This document shows, piece after piece, positions 52,317 to 61,130 of a stretch of 64,000 nt of DNA. Numbering within the stretch: the stretch's first letter is position 1; each line of letters starts with the position of its first letter. Position numbers and translations under genes: made by a program. The notes under the pieces are model-generated. The model did no database searches. It saw nothing but the letters and a program-made list of their open reading frames with translations, and was not told the DNA's origin. Source of the stretch: Methanobacteriota archaeon (GTDB lineage: Archaea > Methanobacteriota > Methanobacteria > Methanobacteriales > Methanobacteriaceae); contig JAEYPF010000021.1 of NCBI GenBank assembly GCA_023411115.1, forward strand, positions 62,001 to 126,000, in the 5' to 3' direction.

Positions 52317-52573
52317 ACCTTTGCCCCCATTTCCTCAAGCCTTACAATGGCTCTTAAAAGAATCATTGTGATTATAGTAGTTGATGCTACGAATGTAAGA
52401 AGTGCTATGGTGTGATTGTATGTTAAAAATATCATTGAGACCCCTACAGCAGGGATTTCCGTGTTTAATGTCCTTATTATAGGATCTTTAACTCCAGGGC
52501 CGATAACAGTTCCAATACTACCCAGTATTACAAGTGCAACGCCAGTGTAGAACCATATGTAAATATCAAGCAA
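52313..52573 (-). CDS. ehaE: Eha integral membrane subunit E
   Basis: 86 residues and about three membrane segments (IWFYTGVALVILGSIGTVIG; IPAVGVSMIFLTYNHTIALLTF; TTIITMILLRAIVRLEEMG). TTG start with AGGAG six bases ahead, inside the end of ehaD. Resembles MrpG/EhaE-type small subunits; named by order. Confidence 0.84.
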   Translation of the reverse strand: MLDIYIWFYTGVALVILGSIGTVIGPGVKDPIIRTLNTEIPAVGVSMIFLTYNHTIALLTFVASTTIITMILLRAIVRLEEMGAKV

Positions 52574-52853
52574 TGTTTAACTCCTCCTGGGCTTTTAGTT
52601 TTTTCTTTCTAACGTCATTGAGTTTTATAATACCAATTAAAAGTATAACTGCTGAAATTGGATCGAATAACGCAACGGCAACAGCAACATCCAAATATTT
52701 TGCTGCTACTATCATTCCTATAAAACCTCCCTGAAGCAGGGTAAACATTATTACTTTGTCTACGGGTTTTGGGAGCAGTATTATACCAGCTGTTCCAATT
52801 AAAGCTACTGCAGCCGATATTGTTGATATATTTATGAAATCTAAGATAGCCAT
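52566..52853 (-). CDS. ehaD: Eha integral membrane subunit D
   Basis: 95 residues and three membrane segments (ISAAVALIGTAGIILL; VIMFTLLQGGFIGMIVAA; VALFDPISAVILLIGIIKL) with a charged tail NDVRKKKLKAQEELNIA. Named by order. It overlaps ehaE by 8 bp. Confidence 0.84.
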   Translation of the reverse strand: MAILDFINISTISAAVALIGTAGIILLPKPVDKVIMFTLLQGGFIGMIVAAKYLDVAVAVALFDPISAVILLIGIIKLNDVRKKKLKAQEELNIA

Positions 52854-52879
52854 TATTCCACCATTGATTTTAAATTATT

Positions 52880-53137
52880 TTACTTAACAGTGATTTCTTC
52901 CTGTATCCTTCCAATTGAGTATGCGATTGCGTTTGAACTTATAGTAGACGCTACAAAATAAGTTATTGCAATTATAGCACCAAATGGGGTCTGTATATAA
53001 AGGGCAATAAGTGCAGATATACCAAAACTCATTGCATTTAAATAGAGCATTCTCTCACTTCTATCCCTAGCAATTAATGTTCTAAGGGCCATAAGTACAA
53101 TTATAATGCCTGTAATTTCTATTAGCATCTTTATCAA
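52880..53137 (-). CDS. ehaC: Eha integral membrane subunit C
   Basis: 85 residues. LIEITGIIIVLMALRTLIARDRSERMLYLNAMSFGISALIALYI gives two membrane segments around a charged loop, and a third follows (AIIAITYFVASTISSNAIAY). Named by order; role unknown. Lies 60 bp after ehaB and 26 bp before ehaD. Confidence 0.84.
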   Translation of the reverse strand: MIKMLIEITGIIIVLMALRTLIARDRSERMLYLNAMSFGISALIALYIQTPFGAIIAITYFVASTISSNAIAYSIGRIQEEITVK

Positions 53138-53197
53138 CCTTTTTAATATATAAAAGCTATTTTTGGATTTGTTTCTTTAATCATTTAAATTTAATGT

Positions 53198-53701
53198 CTA
53201 TGTTATATCAGTGTATCTTCTCATTTTTTTAGCAATTTTACCCAGTAACCGGGATGCTCTTGGGTGATCAAGTCCCTGTATAGTAACAATAGCAAGTAAC
53301 ATGCCTACAATGAATTGTTCAGGAGGGATACCAATAAATGAAACCAGTGCTATTATAATCATTATTGTAATCGCACCTGTTGTACCTGCATAACCTGGGT
53401 CTGCACATAACCTGTTACCAATAAAGACAAGTAATGCTGCTACAAATCCTCCTGCAGGAATACCTATAGTATAACATGCAATAGCACTTAGTAATGTTCC
53501 CGCTGATGCATCAGGAGAACATACAATATTTCCCTGGAAGAATCCACCGGATAAATCTCCGCCTCGCTTTTTCACATCTCTTCCAATAACATCTGCACCT
53601 TTAACACCTGGTTTTTCAGGAAGACCCATCCATGTATCTATAAGCACAAAATTAAACCAGCAAAGAACAGCTGCAATTATAATTCCAATGATCTCATTCA
53701 C
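53198..53701 (-). CDS. ehaB: Eha integral membrane subunit B
   Basis: 167 residues from GTG 53701, which has GGAGGTG six bases upstream; the TTG at 53716 would lie against that site. Membrane segments alternate with a conserved loop LPEKPGVKGADVIGRDVKKR and a Cys-bearing GNIVCSPDASAGTLL and NRLCADPGYAG. Named by order as EhaB. Confidence 0.84.
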   Translation of the reverse strand: MNEIIGIIIAAVLCWFNFVLIDTWMGLPEKPGVKGADVIGRDVKKRGGDLSGGFFQGNIVCSPDASAGTLLSAIACYTIGIPAGGFVAALLVFIGNRLCADPGYAGTTGAITIMIIIALVSFIGIPPEQFIVGMLLAIVTIQGLDHPRASRLLGKIAKKMRRYTDIT

Positions 53702-54005
53702 TAGATTCACCTCCAATCATATCCATATGTCTAGGGAGGATTTTTTCAAGTAGGTATTTTGAAATCAATGCAGATAATACACCTATAATAATTCCAACTA
53801 TTATTCCATCCCATCCAAGCTCAAAGACCATGGCAGATAATCCAAGGGCAATTATTACAGTTGGAAAAATTATGCTTGTTGTCCATGAGTCTCTTATTGG
53901 TCTTTCAGGAAGTAAAGGAATTTTCAATATGAACCCAACAATGATTGCAGATACCGCTGCAAGAACATAACTCATCACAGTTACAATATCAACATGAATA
54001 ATCAT
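53694..54005 (-). CDS. ehaA: Eha integral membrane subunit A, first gene of the operon
   Basis: 103 residues from ATG 54005, with three membrane segments (VMSYVLAAVSAIIVGFIL; SIIFPTVIIALGLSAMVFEL; IIVGIIIGVLSALISKYLL) and LPERPIRDSWTTS between. The frame is open to GTG 54050, but a classical TATA box lies inside that extension and would place transcription start at about ATG 54005. A leaderless mRNA would also explain the missing Shine-Dalgarno. The gene overlaps ehaB by 8 bp. Confidence 0.8.
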   Translation of the reverse strand: MIIHVDIVTVMSYVLAAVSAIIVGFILKIPLLPERPIRDSWTTSIIFPTVIIALGLSAMVFELGWDGIIVGIIIGVLSALISKYLLEKILPRHMDMIGGESSE

Positions 54006-54027
54006 GATAAAAGGATGATCAACTAGA

Positions 54028-54035
54028 TATATAAA
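54028..54035 (-). promoter_or_regulatory. TATA box of the eha operon
   Basis: On minus, GAAAACATTTATATATC combines an A-rich BRE with TTTATATA. The box centre lies about 26 bp before ATG 54005. The region 54051-54233 between ehaA and the DUF1616 gene is AT-rich and would hold the promoter for the plus-strand gene. Confidence 0.65.
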
Positions 54036-54233
54036 TGTTTTCAATTTCACGTTATATTTTGGTATAAAAAATAGAAAAATGTATTATGCTGATTCAAATT
54101 ATATTAACTAAGGATATTTATAAAAATAGATATAAAAATAATATTCTACTTATAAGATCAGTTTAATGAAATGATTTTAAAATATGCAATTTTATAATCT
54201 GAATTTTACACACCTAAAGAAGGAAGATTTTCT

Positions 54234-54674
54234 ATGAGTAAATCAAAGTTTGATAAACCACTATCAGTCATTTTAATAATTGCACTTATTATTGCAGTTG
54301 CTTTTACAATATATATTGTCGTTTTTCCACAGCCCGGTGAAAAATTCACAGAATTCTATATTTTAGGACCAAATGGGAAAGCAAGCGACTATCCAACTAA
54401 CTTAACCATGGGTGAAAATGGAAATGTTACCATTGGTATTGTAAATCATGAATATGCAAATGTTACCTATCAATTAACGGTTAAACTAAATCAAACTATC
54501 TTAAAAGATGAAAATATAACCCTGGCAAATGACGAAAAGAAAGAGATTCCATTTACATTTACGCCAGATAAAACAGGGAATAACCAGACACTGGAATTTT
54601 TACTGTATAAATTACCTGATAATACAAATGTGTATCGTTCGCTTTATTTATATCTGAATGTCACTTCCAGTTAA
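54234..54674 (+). CDS. DUF1616-type membrane-anchored protein
   Basis: 146 residues: an N-terminal membrane anchor (LSVILIIALIIAVAFTIYIVVF), PQPGEKFTEFYILGPNGKAS, then an Ig-like outer domain with LTMGENGNVTIGIVNHEYANVTYQLTV and IPFTFTPDKTG. This pattern is that of the DUF1616 family, found on archaeal surfaces and often beside glycan genes. Sequons for N-glycosylation are frequent. GAAGGAAG precedes the ATG. It lies 37 bp before the sugar epimerase gene. Confidence 0.82.
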   Translation: MSKSKFDKPLSVILIIALIIAVAFTIYIVVFPQPGEKFTEFYILGPNGKASDYPTNLTMGENGNVTIGIVNHEYANVTYQLTVKLNQTILKDENITLANDEKKEIPFTFTPDKTGNNQTLEFLLYKLPDNTNVYRSLYLYLNVTSS

Positions 54675-54711
54675 TATTCAGACTATTTTAAATTATAAAT
54701 AGAGGAATAAA

Positions 54712-55641
54712 ATGAAAAATAAAAAAGTTGTAGTTACGGGTGGTCTTGGATTTATTGGTTCACATCTTGTTGAGAAATTGAGTGAGAATAATCTGGTTAT
54801 TGTCATTGATGACCAATCTACTGGAACTATAGATAATATAAAAGATTTTAACCTTTCTAAAATTGACACCACCCTGGGAGATATAACATCAATTGATGAT
54901 TTAGAAAGAATTTTCGATGGATGTGATTATGTTTTTCATCAGGCCGCGGCAGTCAGTGTTCCCCAGAGCGTAGATGATCCCTTAAGTTCAAATGAAGTTA
55001 ATATTACAGGGACATTAAAGGTACTTGAGGCTGCAAAGAATGCTGGTGTTAAAAAAGTAGTTTTTGCCTCGTCATCTGCTGTTTATGGAGATGCAGAATC
55101 ATTGCCACTTAGTGAAGATAATCCAGTTAACCCCCTTTCACCTTATGCTGTTACTAAAGCCACCGGCGAGTTATACTGCAATGTATTTTCTGAAGTTTAT
55201 GGGCTACCAACCATTTCCCTCAGGTATTTCAATGTTTTTGGACCAAGACAGAATCCTAATTCACAGTACGCAGCTGTAATCCCTATTTTTATTGATAAAA
55301 TGCTTAAAAATGAAAGTCCTGTCATATATGGGGACGGAGAACAAAGTAGAGATTTTGTTTTTGTAAAACACGTTGTAGCAGCCAATATCATGGCGGCAGA
55401 ATCAAAACTAACTGGAGCATTCAATATTGGCCTCGGAAAAAGTACAACCATTAACCGGCTCTTTGAGATTATAAATGAAATTACTGGAAAGAGTATAAAA
55501 CCAGTTTACAAAAAAGAACGTCCAGGAGATATAAAACATTCAGTAGCAGATATATCTAGAGCTAAATTACTGGGTTATGATCCTAAAGCTGATTTCAAGG
55601 AAGAACTTGCAGAGACAGTGAACTGGTTCACAAAAATTTAA
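54712..55641 (+). CDS. NAD-dependent sugar epimerase (UDP-glucose 4-epimerase family)
   Basis: 309-residue extended SDR enzyme acting on nucleotide sugars. NAD-binding VVTGGLGFIGSHLVEKL; active-site Ser region FASSSAVYGD near residue 125; Tyr and Lys of SPYAVTKATGE near residue 150; sugar-binding RYFNVFGPRQNPNSQYAAVI; late SRDFVFVKHVV. The family includes GalE and related 4-epimerases; the sugar is not determined. Supplies activated sugar for the glycan genes that follow. AGAGGAATAA precedes the ATG. Confidence 0.88.
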   Translation: MKNKKVVVTGGLGFIGSHLVEKLSENNLVIVIDDQSTGTIDNIKDFNLSKIDTTLGDITSIDDLERIFDGCDYVFHQAAAVSVPQSVDDPLSSNEVNITGTLKVLEAAKNAGVKKVVFASSSAVYGDAESLPLSEDNPVNPLSPYAVTKATGELYCNVFSEVYGLPTISLRYFNVFGPRQNPNSQYAAVIPIFIDKMLKNESPVIYGDGEQSRDFVFVKHVVAANIMAAESKLTGAFNIGLGKSTTINRLFEIINEITGKSIKPVYKKERPGDIKHSVADISRAKLLGYDPKADFKEELAETVNWFTKI

Positions 55642-56060
55642 TTTTAAATTGCGTTTTTATAAAATATCTTATTATATGGATTTAAATCTATATTATACAT
55701 ATTTAACTTATTTTTTAGGAATATAAGTTACTATTAACCTGATTATCAATTAATTCCTATGTTTTACAGATATAACTGATACAAATATAAATAGAAACTT
55801 ATTTATTTTATATTAGTAATATATTATTATCTAATTATAATATCCTATACATTATTTACCATTATCAATGTTTTAGATTGAAGGCCTATTCCCATTTCTA
55901 ATATTTAAACTGTTCCAGTACATCTAATTATTATCAAGTTAGTTAGTACCGTATAACTAAACAACCGATAAGGCAGAATAATGCTAAATAAATAAGAAAG
56001 GCGCCATTAACGTTCACGATTTTAAATTGTATTATTTTAAAAGCTAAAGAGGATAAATTA
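55642..56060 (+). other. Gap with a possible promoter for the flippase gene
   Basis: 420 bp of AT-rich DNA. AATAGAAACTTATTTATTTT then ATATTAGTAATATATTATTA at about 55790-55830 recalls the promoter-like box of the 32-39 kb locus, about 230 bp before the flippase start. No RNA fold or ORF stands out. Confidence 0.4.
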
Positions 56061-57521
56061 ATGAGTATAATTAGACGAGTAGCAAAAAACACATCATCGC
56101 TATTGGTATCACAGATTATAAGTTATATATTTGTATTTTTCAGTACAATGTACACTGCCAGATACCTTGGTGCTGGAGGATATGGGATCTTATCTACTGG
56201 AATTGCAGTTACCAGTATTTTTGCTGTTATTGGAGATCTGGGGCTTGGATCTTTAACTGTAAGGGAAGTTGCAAGAAATAAATCTCTGGCAAATAAGTAT
56301 GTTGTAAACACTGCGTTGATGAAGGTAATTCTATCCATCGTCATGGTAGTTCTGATTGTTCTAACAACTGAAATAATTAATTATTCACCGAAAATTAACA
56401 GTGTCATTTATATTCTTACAGTATCAGTTATTTTTAACACATTTTCAGGGGTTTTTGGGTCTATATTTCAGGCTAATGAAAAGATGGAATATGCATCTAT
56501 CGCTGGAATTTTAAGCAGTATTTTAACATTTATAGGATTTTTAATGGCAATATATTTTAATTTAAACGTTTTAGAATTCGCATTTGTTTATTTAATTGTT
56601 AGTATTATCAATTTCATTTATGTGATGTCTGTATTCATATGGAAATTCTTTTTACCACAAATAGACATTGATTGGAGTTTCTGGAACCCGCAAATAAAAG
56701 TTGACTGGAACTTCTGGAAACCTGTTTTAATGCAGGCATTACCCCTTTCCATTGCAGTAATTTTTTCAGTGATTATATTTAAAGTAGACACCATTTTACT
56801 GTCAGTAATAAAAGGATCCGTTGTAGTTGGTTGGTATACTGTTGCATACAACATTCTGCAGGCTTTATTCATTGTCCCTACCGCTTTTGCAACTTCCATT
56901 TTCCCACTTCTATCTACTTTCCATGTTTCTTCCAAAGAATCGTTGCAACTAACTTACCAAAAATCCTTCAAGTACTTAATCATATTAGGCATTCCCCTTG
57001 CAGTTGGAATTACGCTGCTTGCAGATAAACTCATACTGCTTGTTTATACTCAGGAATTCATACCATCGATAATAGCACTTAAAATACTGGTATGGACTGT
57101 TCCTTTCATATTCTTGACTATAATGTTTGGAGTTGTGCTTACATCTATAAACAGACAGAATTTACTCATGAAAATACTCTTTATTGTCATGATTTTTAAT
57201 ATAATATTGAACTGGATAGTAATTCCGCAATTCAGTTATATAGGATCCGCAGTAGTGACCGTACTTTCAGAAATGGTCACATTTATACTGTGCTTAAATT
57301 ACCTCTCGAATTACGTATGTAAATTTAATTTTTCAGGTATGATACTTAAAACCAGCATAGCAAGTGGAATAATGGGTTTATTTATAATTTACGCGTCGCT
57401 AAATATGTTCCTGGTAATCGTAATTGCTGTAGTTATATATTTTGTAGTTTTAATTTTATTAAACACATTTTCAAAGGATGAAATTAATTTATTTAAGCAA
57501 ATATTCGAGGCAAAAAAGTGA
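56061..57521 (+). CDS. Oligosaccharide flippase (Wzx/MOP superfamily)
   Basis: 486 residues with about 12-14 membrane helices, of the polysaccharide transporter family that turns lipid-linked oligosaccharides across the membrane. RRVAKNTSSLLVSQIISYIFVF and TARYLGAGGYGILSTGIAV near the start are typical, as is GLGSLTVREVARN. GAGGATAAATTA precedes the ATG. The glycosyltransferase gene downstream overlaps its stop by 4 bp. Exports the surface glycan made by this locus (inference from context). Confidence 0.88.
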   Translation: MSIIRRVAKNTSSLLVSQIISYIFVFFSTMYTARYLGAGGYGILSTGIAVTSIFAVIGDLGLGSLTVREVARNKSLANKYVVNTALMKVILSIVMVVLIVLTTEIINYSPKINSVIYILTVSVIFNTFSGVFGSIFQANEKMEYASIAGILSSILTFIGFLMAIYFNLNVLEFAFVYLIVSIINFIYVMSVFIWKFFLPQIDIDWSFWNPQIKVDWNFWKPVLMQALPLSIAVIFSVIIFKVDTILLSVIKGSVVVGWYTVAYNILQALFIVPTAFATSIFPLLSTFHVSSKESLQLTYQKSFKYLIILGIPLAVGITLLADKLILLVYTQEFIPSIIALKILVWTVPFIFLTIMFGVVLTSINRQNLLMKILFIVMIFNIILNWIVIPQFSYIGSAVVTVLSEMVTFILCLNYLSNYVCKFNFSGMILKTSIASGIMGLFIIYASLNMFLVIVIAVVIYFVVLILLNTFSKDEINLFKQIFEAKK

Positions 57522-58291
57522 ATTTACTTTCAAAAATATTACAGTATAGATGTAGTATAAAAAGGCAGTTAGAAATCAGAAAAAATAAAATATTCCTTAA
57601 AAGAGCCAGGAATAACCATGAACAATGTAACAAGGAACCTTTAGTATCAGTTATAATTCCCACATATAATCGGGCTGAAATCTTAACAGAACGTACCATT
57701 CCATCCATATTAAGACAAACGTACCAAAATTTTGAGGTAATAATCGTAGGGGATCACTGTGAGGATGAAACCCCTGAGTTAATCAGTAAAATCGGTGATA
57801 AAAGAATAAAATTTTACAATCTTTCCCAGAGAGGAAAATACCCTGAAGATCCTGAAAACCGCTGGTTCGTTGCTGGCGTGATTCCAGTAAATAAAGCCAT
57901 AGAACTATCTTCTGGAGACTGGATAGCCCCTTTAGATGATGATGATGAATTTTCAAAGGACCATATAGAAGTTCTGTTAAAACAAGCCCTTAAAAACGGC
58001 TATGAAATGGTTTATGGAAAGGTAAATATGGAAGTTGAACCGGGTAAGTGGCATGAACTTGGTTCATATCCCCCAGAATACTGTAAAATCTCCAGAATAT
58101 CTGCAATTTACAGCTCAAAATTGAATTTCATTAAATATGATATCAACAGCTGGAAGTGCAGAGAACCTGCAGACTGGAATACATGGAGAAGGATGAAAGA
58201 TGCAGGTGTCAAGATAGGATTTATCGACAAAATCGTTGGAAATCATTATCTTGAAGGGACACAAAAAGAGAAAAATCTGATAGATAATTAA
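57518..58291 (+). CDS. Glycosyltransferase family 2
   Basis: 257 residues. Starts GTG inside the flippase stop (GTGA). After a basic lead of about 40 residues comes the GT-A fold: VSVIIPTYNRAEILTERTIPSILRQTYQNFEVIIVGD, with the metal-binding acidic run PLDDDDEFSKDH near residue 145. The rest (MVYGKVNMEVEPGKWHELGS) binds the acceptor. Donor and acceptor unknown. Cytoplasmic or membrane-facing. Confidence 0.88.
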   Translation: MNLLSKILQYRCSIKRQLEIRKNKIFLKRARNNHEQCNKEPLVSVIIPTYNRAEILTERTIPSILRQTYQNFEVIIVGDHCEDETPELISKIGDKRIKFYNLSQRGKYPEDPENRWFVAGVIPVNKAIELSSGDWIAPLDDDDEFSKDHIEVLLKQALKNGYEMVYGKVNMEVEPGKWHELGSYPPEYCKISRISAIYSSKLNFIKYDINSWKCREPADWNTWRRMKDAGVKIGFIDKIVGNHYLEGTQKEKNLIDN

Positions 58292-58459
58292 GTAGTTCAT
58301 CAAATATCTAGACATAATTTAACTTCTAATTTTTGGCATTAATAAATAATAAATATATCAAAAATACTGAAGCGTAAAATTAACGCATATAACCATTGAA
58401 AAGCTAAAATCAGCTTCTATTTTATGATCTAAATACTAATGGACTTATTAATTTTGAAT

Positions 58460-58509
58460 ATTAGTAATACCATAAACTTTATATCGTAATAAGTAATAAT
58501 ATAATATAA
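58460..58509 (+). promoter_or_regulatory. Promoter-like box, related to the surface-locus boxes
   Basis: TTAGTAATACCATAAACTTT then ATATCGTAATAAGTAATAAT. It resembles copies B and C of the 32-39 kb locus (AATACCAATCATAAAGTTTT; AAGTAATAA) and contains the fair TATA box CTTTATATC. It would start a transcript about 60-70 nt ahead of 58561. Confidence 0.5.
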
Positions 58510-58560
58510 GTAAGTATGTACATAACCTAAAATAATATTTCAATATTTTTAAGTGATATA

Positions 58561-60597
58561 ATGAACCTATTTCATGAATTAAATGATATTAGTGAACTAA
58601 TTCCAGTTGATTTTGGGGGAGGTAGCTCGTTAAGTAAAACCTATCTTATGGCATATCTAATTTTAAGAAACAGTCTTAAAATATATGTTGAAATAGGTAT
58701 TTATAAGGGAAGGAGTTTATTTCCAACTGCATATGCTATTAAACAAAATAACGGCACTTCTTATGGAATAGACCCATACATCAAAGATGCTGCAAGGGAA
58801 AATGACGTTGAAGAAAATCTTCAAATACAGATTGATGAATTCATAGATAAGCTGGATTTTGAAGGCGTTTATCAGGATGTACTTAAATTAAAATCTCAGT
58901 TAGATCTTGAAAACCATATAAAGATTATAAGAAAAAAGTCCTCAGAGTGTGTTGAATTTTTCCAAAAAAAGAGTATTAAAATCGATATGCTCCATATAGA
59001 CGGTAATCATGATACCAAATACGTAATGGATGACGTTGAATTATATTTACCATTATTAAATCAAAATAGTTTTATAATTATGGATGATATTGACTGGGAC
59101 TCTGTAAAACCCGCTTATAAAAAATTAAAAGAAAGTGCCACAGTCATTTTCCAAGCCACTGACTTTGCAATTTTAATTAACGGTAAAATTGAAAATAACC
59201 GCCTTAAAAAATACCATTTTGAACTTAACAATATATTTAACATAATTCAAACGTTTAACGAACAAAAATTGTTGATAAAAGAAAAAAATAAAATTATCAA
59301 AGATTTAGAGCTGAAAATAACCGAAAAATTCGATTTAGACTGTGAAATAAGAGTAAAAGATAAAAATAAAACTATAAGTAAAAAAAAATTAAATTCGAAG
59401 TTTATTCATTTAATTTCAAAGTCTATTATTTCGTTAAAGGCTATTTTTCAAGATGACCATCAATACGATTTTCAGGACATAATTATCCTGGATGATGTAT
59501 TTCCACATCCCCTATCTGCTTTTAGATTACAGGAATATAACTCCTATCTTGAGTATTTTGATAAAATAAAAATTTACTGCAATCCATTATCTTTTCCTGC
59601 CCTTAAGGAAGATAAATCCATTAAAGACATAATAAAAGAATATGAAAAAGCGTATCCTCAATTTAAAGGTAAAGTAGAAAAATTTGACTTTAGAAGGATT
59701 TTAAATGGTAAATTAATTTATACAATTTTTTTAAACAACGCTTTTTTTTACATTGATACAATTGAAAAATATAAAATACCCTTTGTTTTCACACTGTATC
59801 CTGGCGGAGGTTTTGAGCTAAACAATGAGCTTTCAGATAACAAACTAAAACAGATTTTTGCTTCGCCTTATTTTAAAAAAGTTATTGTTACTCAAAAGAT
59901 AACCTACAATTATCTGGTTGATAATAATTTCTGTAAACCGTCAGAAATTGAAGAGATTTATGGTATAGTAACTCCTCTGGACTTATTGGAACGTGAATAT
60001 AACGACAAAATGCATTTTGGCAGGGATAAATCCAGTTTAGATATTTGTTTTGTAGCTCACAGATACACAGAAAAAGGTGTTGATAAAGGATACGATGTGT
60101 TCATAGAAGTTGCACATGAATTAACCAGAAAATACCCCAATATCAATTTTCATGTTGTTGGTAGCTTTGATGAGGACATAATTGATATCACACAGATAAA
60201 AGATAAAATTAATTTTTATGGGACCCAACTCTCGCAATGGTTTGATGAATTTTATAAGGATAAAGACCTAATATTATCACCTAATATACCATTTGAAATG
60301 TTTAAAGGTCAATTTGATGGATTTCCAACTGGCTGCTGTACTGATGCAGGTTTACATAAGGTTGCAATATTTTGTACCGATGAGTTGGATATGAACGGGC
60401 AGTTTGAGAATGGAAAAGAAATAGTCATCATTCCCCATGATTCAGGGAAAATTGTGGAAATAATTGAAAAATATTACCATAATCCTGAAAAATTACAGGA
60501 AATAGCTGAAACAGGGTACTTAAAAATAAAAGAAATTTACAACTACGAAAATCAGATGGTCTCAAGGATAAAAATTCTAGAAGAACTGATAAAATGA
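58561..60597 (+). CDS. Methyltransferase-glycosyltransferase fusion
   Basis: 678 residues with two domains. Residues 1-215 form a class I SAM methyltransferase of the Methyltransf_24 type (IYVEIGIYKGRSLFPTAYAI; SYGIDPYIKDAA; KIDMLHIDGNHDTKYVMDDVEL; SFIIMDDIDWDSV). A Lys/Glu-rich linker of about 60 residues, likely helical, follows. Residues 290-678 look like a GT-B glycosyltransferase of the GT4 kind (FVAHRYTEKGVDKGYDVFIEVAHEL; INFHVVGSFDED; GFPTGCCTDAGLHKVAI). The GT half lacks the textbook GxxE motif in exact form. Probably builds and methylates a glycan residue. The next gene overlaps its end. Confidence 0.8.
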   Translation: MNLFHELNDISELIPVDFGGGSSLSKTYLMAYLILRNSLKIYVEIGIYKGRSLFPTAYAIKQNNGTSYGIDPYIKDAARENDVEENLQIQIDEFIDKLDFEGVYQDVLKLKSQLDLENHIKIIRKKSSECVEFFQKKSIKIDMLHIDGNHDTKYVMDDVELYLPLLNQNSFIIMDDIDWDSVKPAYKKLKESATVIFQATDFAILINGKIENNRLKKYHFELNNIFNIIQTFNEQKLLIKEKNKIIKDLELKITEKFDLDCEIRVKDKNKTISKKKLNSKFIHLISKSIISLKAIFQDDHQYDFQDIIILDDVFPHPLSAFRLQEYNSYLEYFDKIKIYCNPLSFPALKEDKSIKDIIKEYEKAYPQFKGKVEKFDFRRILNGKLIYTIFLNNAFFYIDTIEKYKIPFVFTLYPGGGFELNNELSDNKLKQIFASPYFKKVIVTQKITYNYLVDNNFCKPSEIEEIYGIVTPLDLLEREYNDKMHFGRDKSSLDICFVAHRYTEKGVDKGYDVFIEVAHELTRKYPNINFHVVGSFDEDIIDITQIKDKINFYGTQLSQWFDEFYKDKDLILSPNIPFEMFKGQFDGFPTGCCTDAGLHKVAIFCTDELDMNGQFENGKEIVIIPHDSGKIVEIIEKYYHNPEKLQEIAETGYLKIKEIYNYENQMVSRIKILEELIK

Positions 60598-61130
60598 GTA
60601 AATATAATATAGAAGGCGTTAAAACCTTCCAGTTTACAAAAATCATGGGAATTGAAAATATTGAGTTTGGAAAAAATATTATAATAGATGATTTCACGCT
60701 AATTTATGCCACTGCCCCTATGAAAATCGGTAATTATGTTCATATAGCAAATTTTACTTCAATTACAGGTGGTGCAGAGCTCATTTTAGATGATTTTGTA
60801 GTGGTTTCACAGGGATGTCGAATTTTAACCGGAACTGATGACTTTGTTAATTGGGGTTTCGGTAATTCTACCATTGATGAAAAATACAGAAATACTCTGA
60901 GAGAGCCTGTAAAAATTGGAAAATTCTGCATTATTGGAGCTAACAGTGTTGTACTGCCTGGCGTTACTATTGGTGAAGGGGCCACAGTAGGAGCTGGTTC
61001 TGTTGTGACTAAAGATTTAGAACCATGGGGCGTTTACATAGGAAATAAAAAACTTAAAGAACGCAACAGGGTAGAAGTTTTAAAAACATACCGTAAATTC
61101 CTGCAGGAGCAAGAAAATGAAGGTTTTTAA
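60594..61130 (+). CDS. Hexapeptide-repeat acyltransferase
   Basis: 178-residue left-handed beta-helix enzyme, active as a trimer. The repeated turns are visible in IGNYVHIANFTSITGGAELI and IGKFCIIGANSVVLPGVTIG then EGATVGAGSVVTKDLEPWGV. Such enzymes acetylate sugars or amino sugars, and here it precedes an aminotransferase, so N-acetylation of an amino sugar is the likely task (inference). ATG overlaps the fusion gene (ATGA) and its end overlaps the next gene by 14 bp. Confidence 0.88.
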   Translation: MSKYNIEGVKTFQFTKIMGIENIEFGKNIIIDDFTLIYATAPMKIGNYVHIANFTSITGGAELILDDFVVVSQGCRILTGTDDFVNWGFGNSTIDEKYRNTLREPVKIGKFCIIGANSVVLPGVTIGEGATVGAGSVVTKDLEPWGVYIGNKKLKERNRVEVLKTYRKFLQEQENEGF

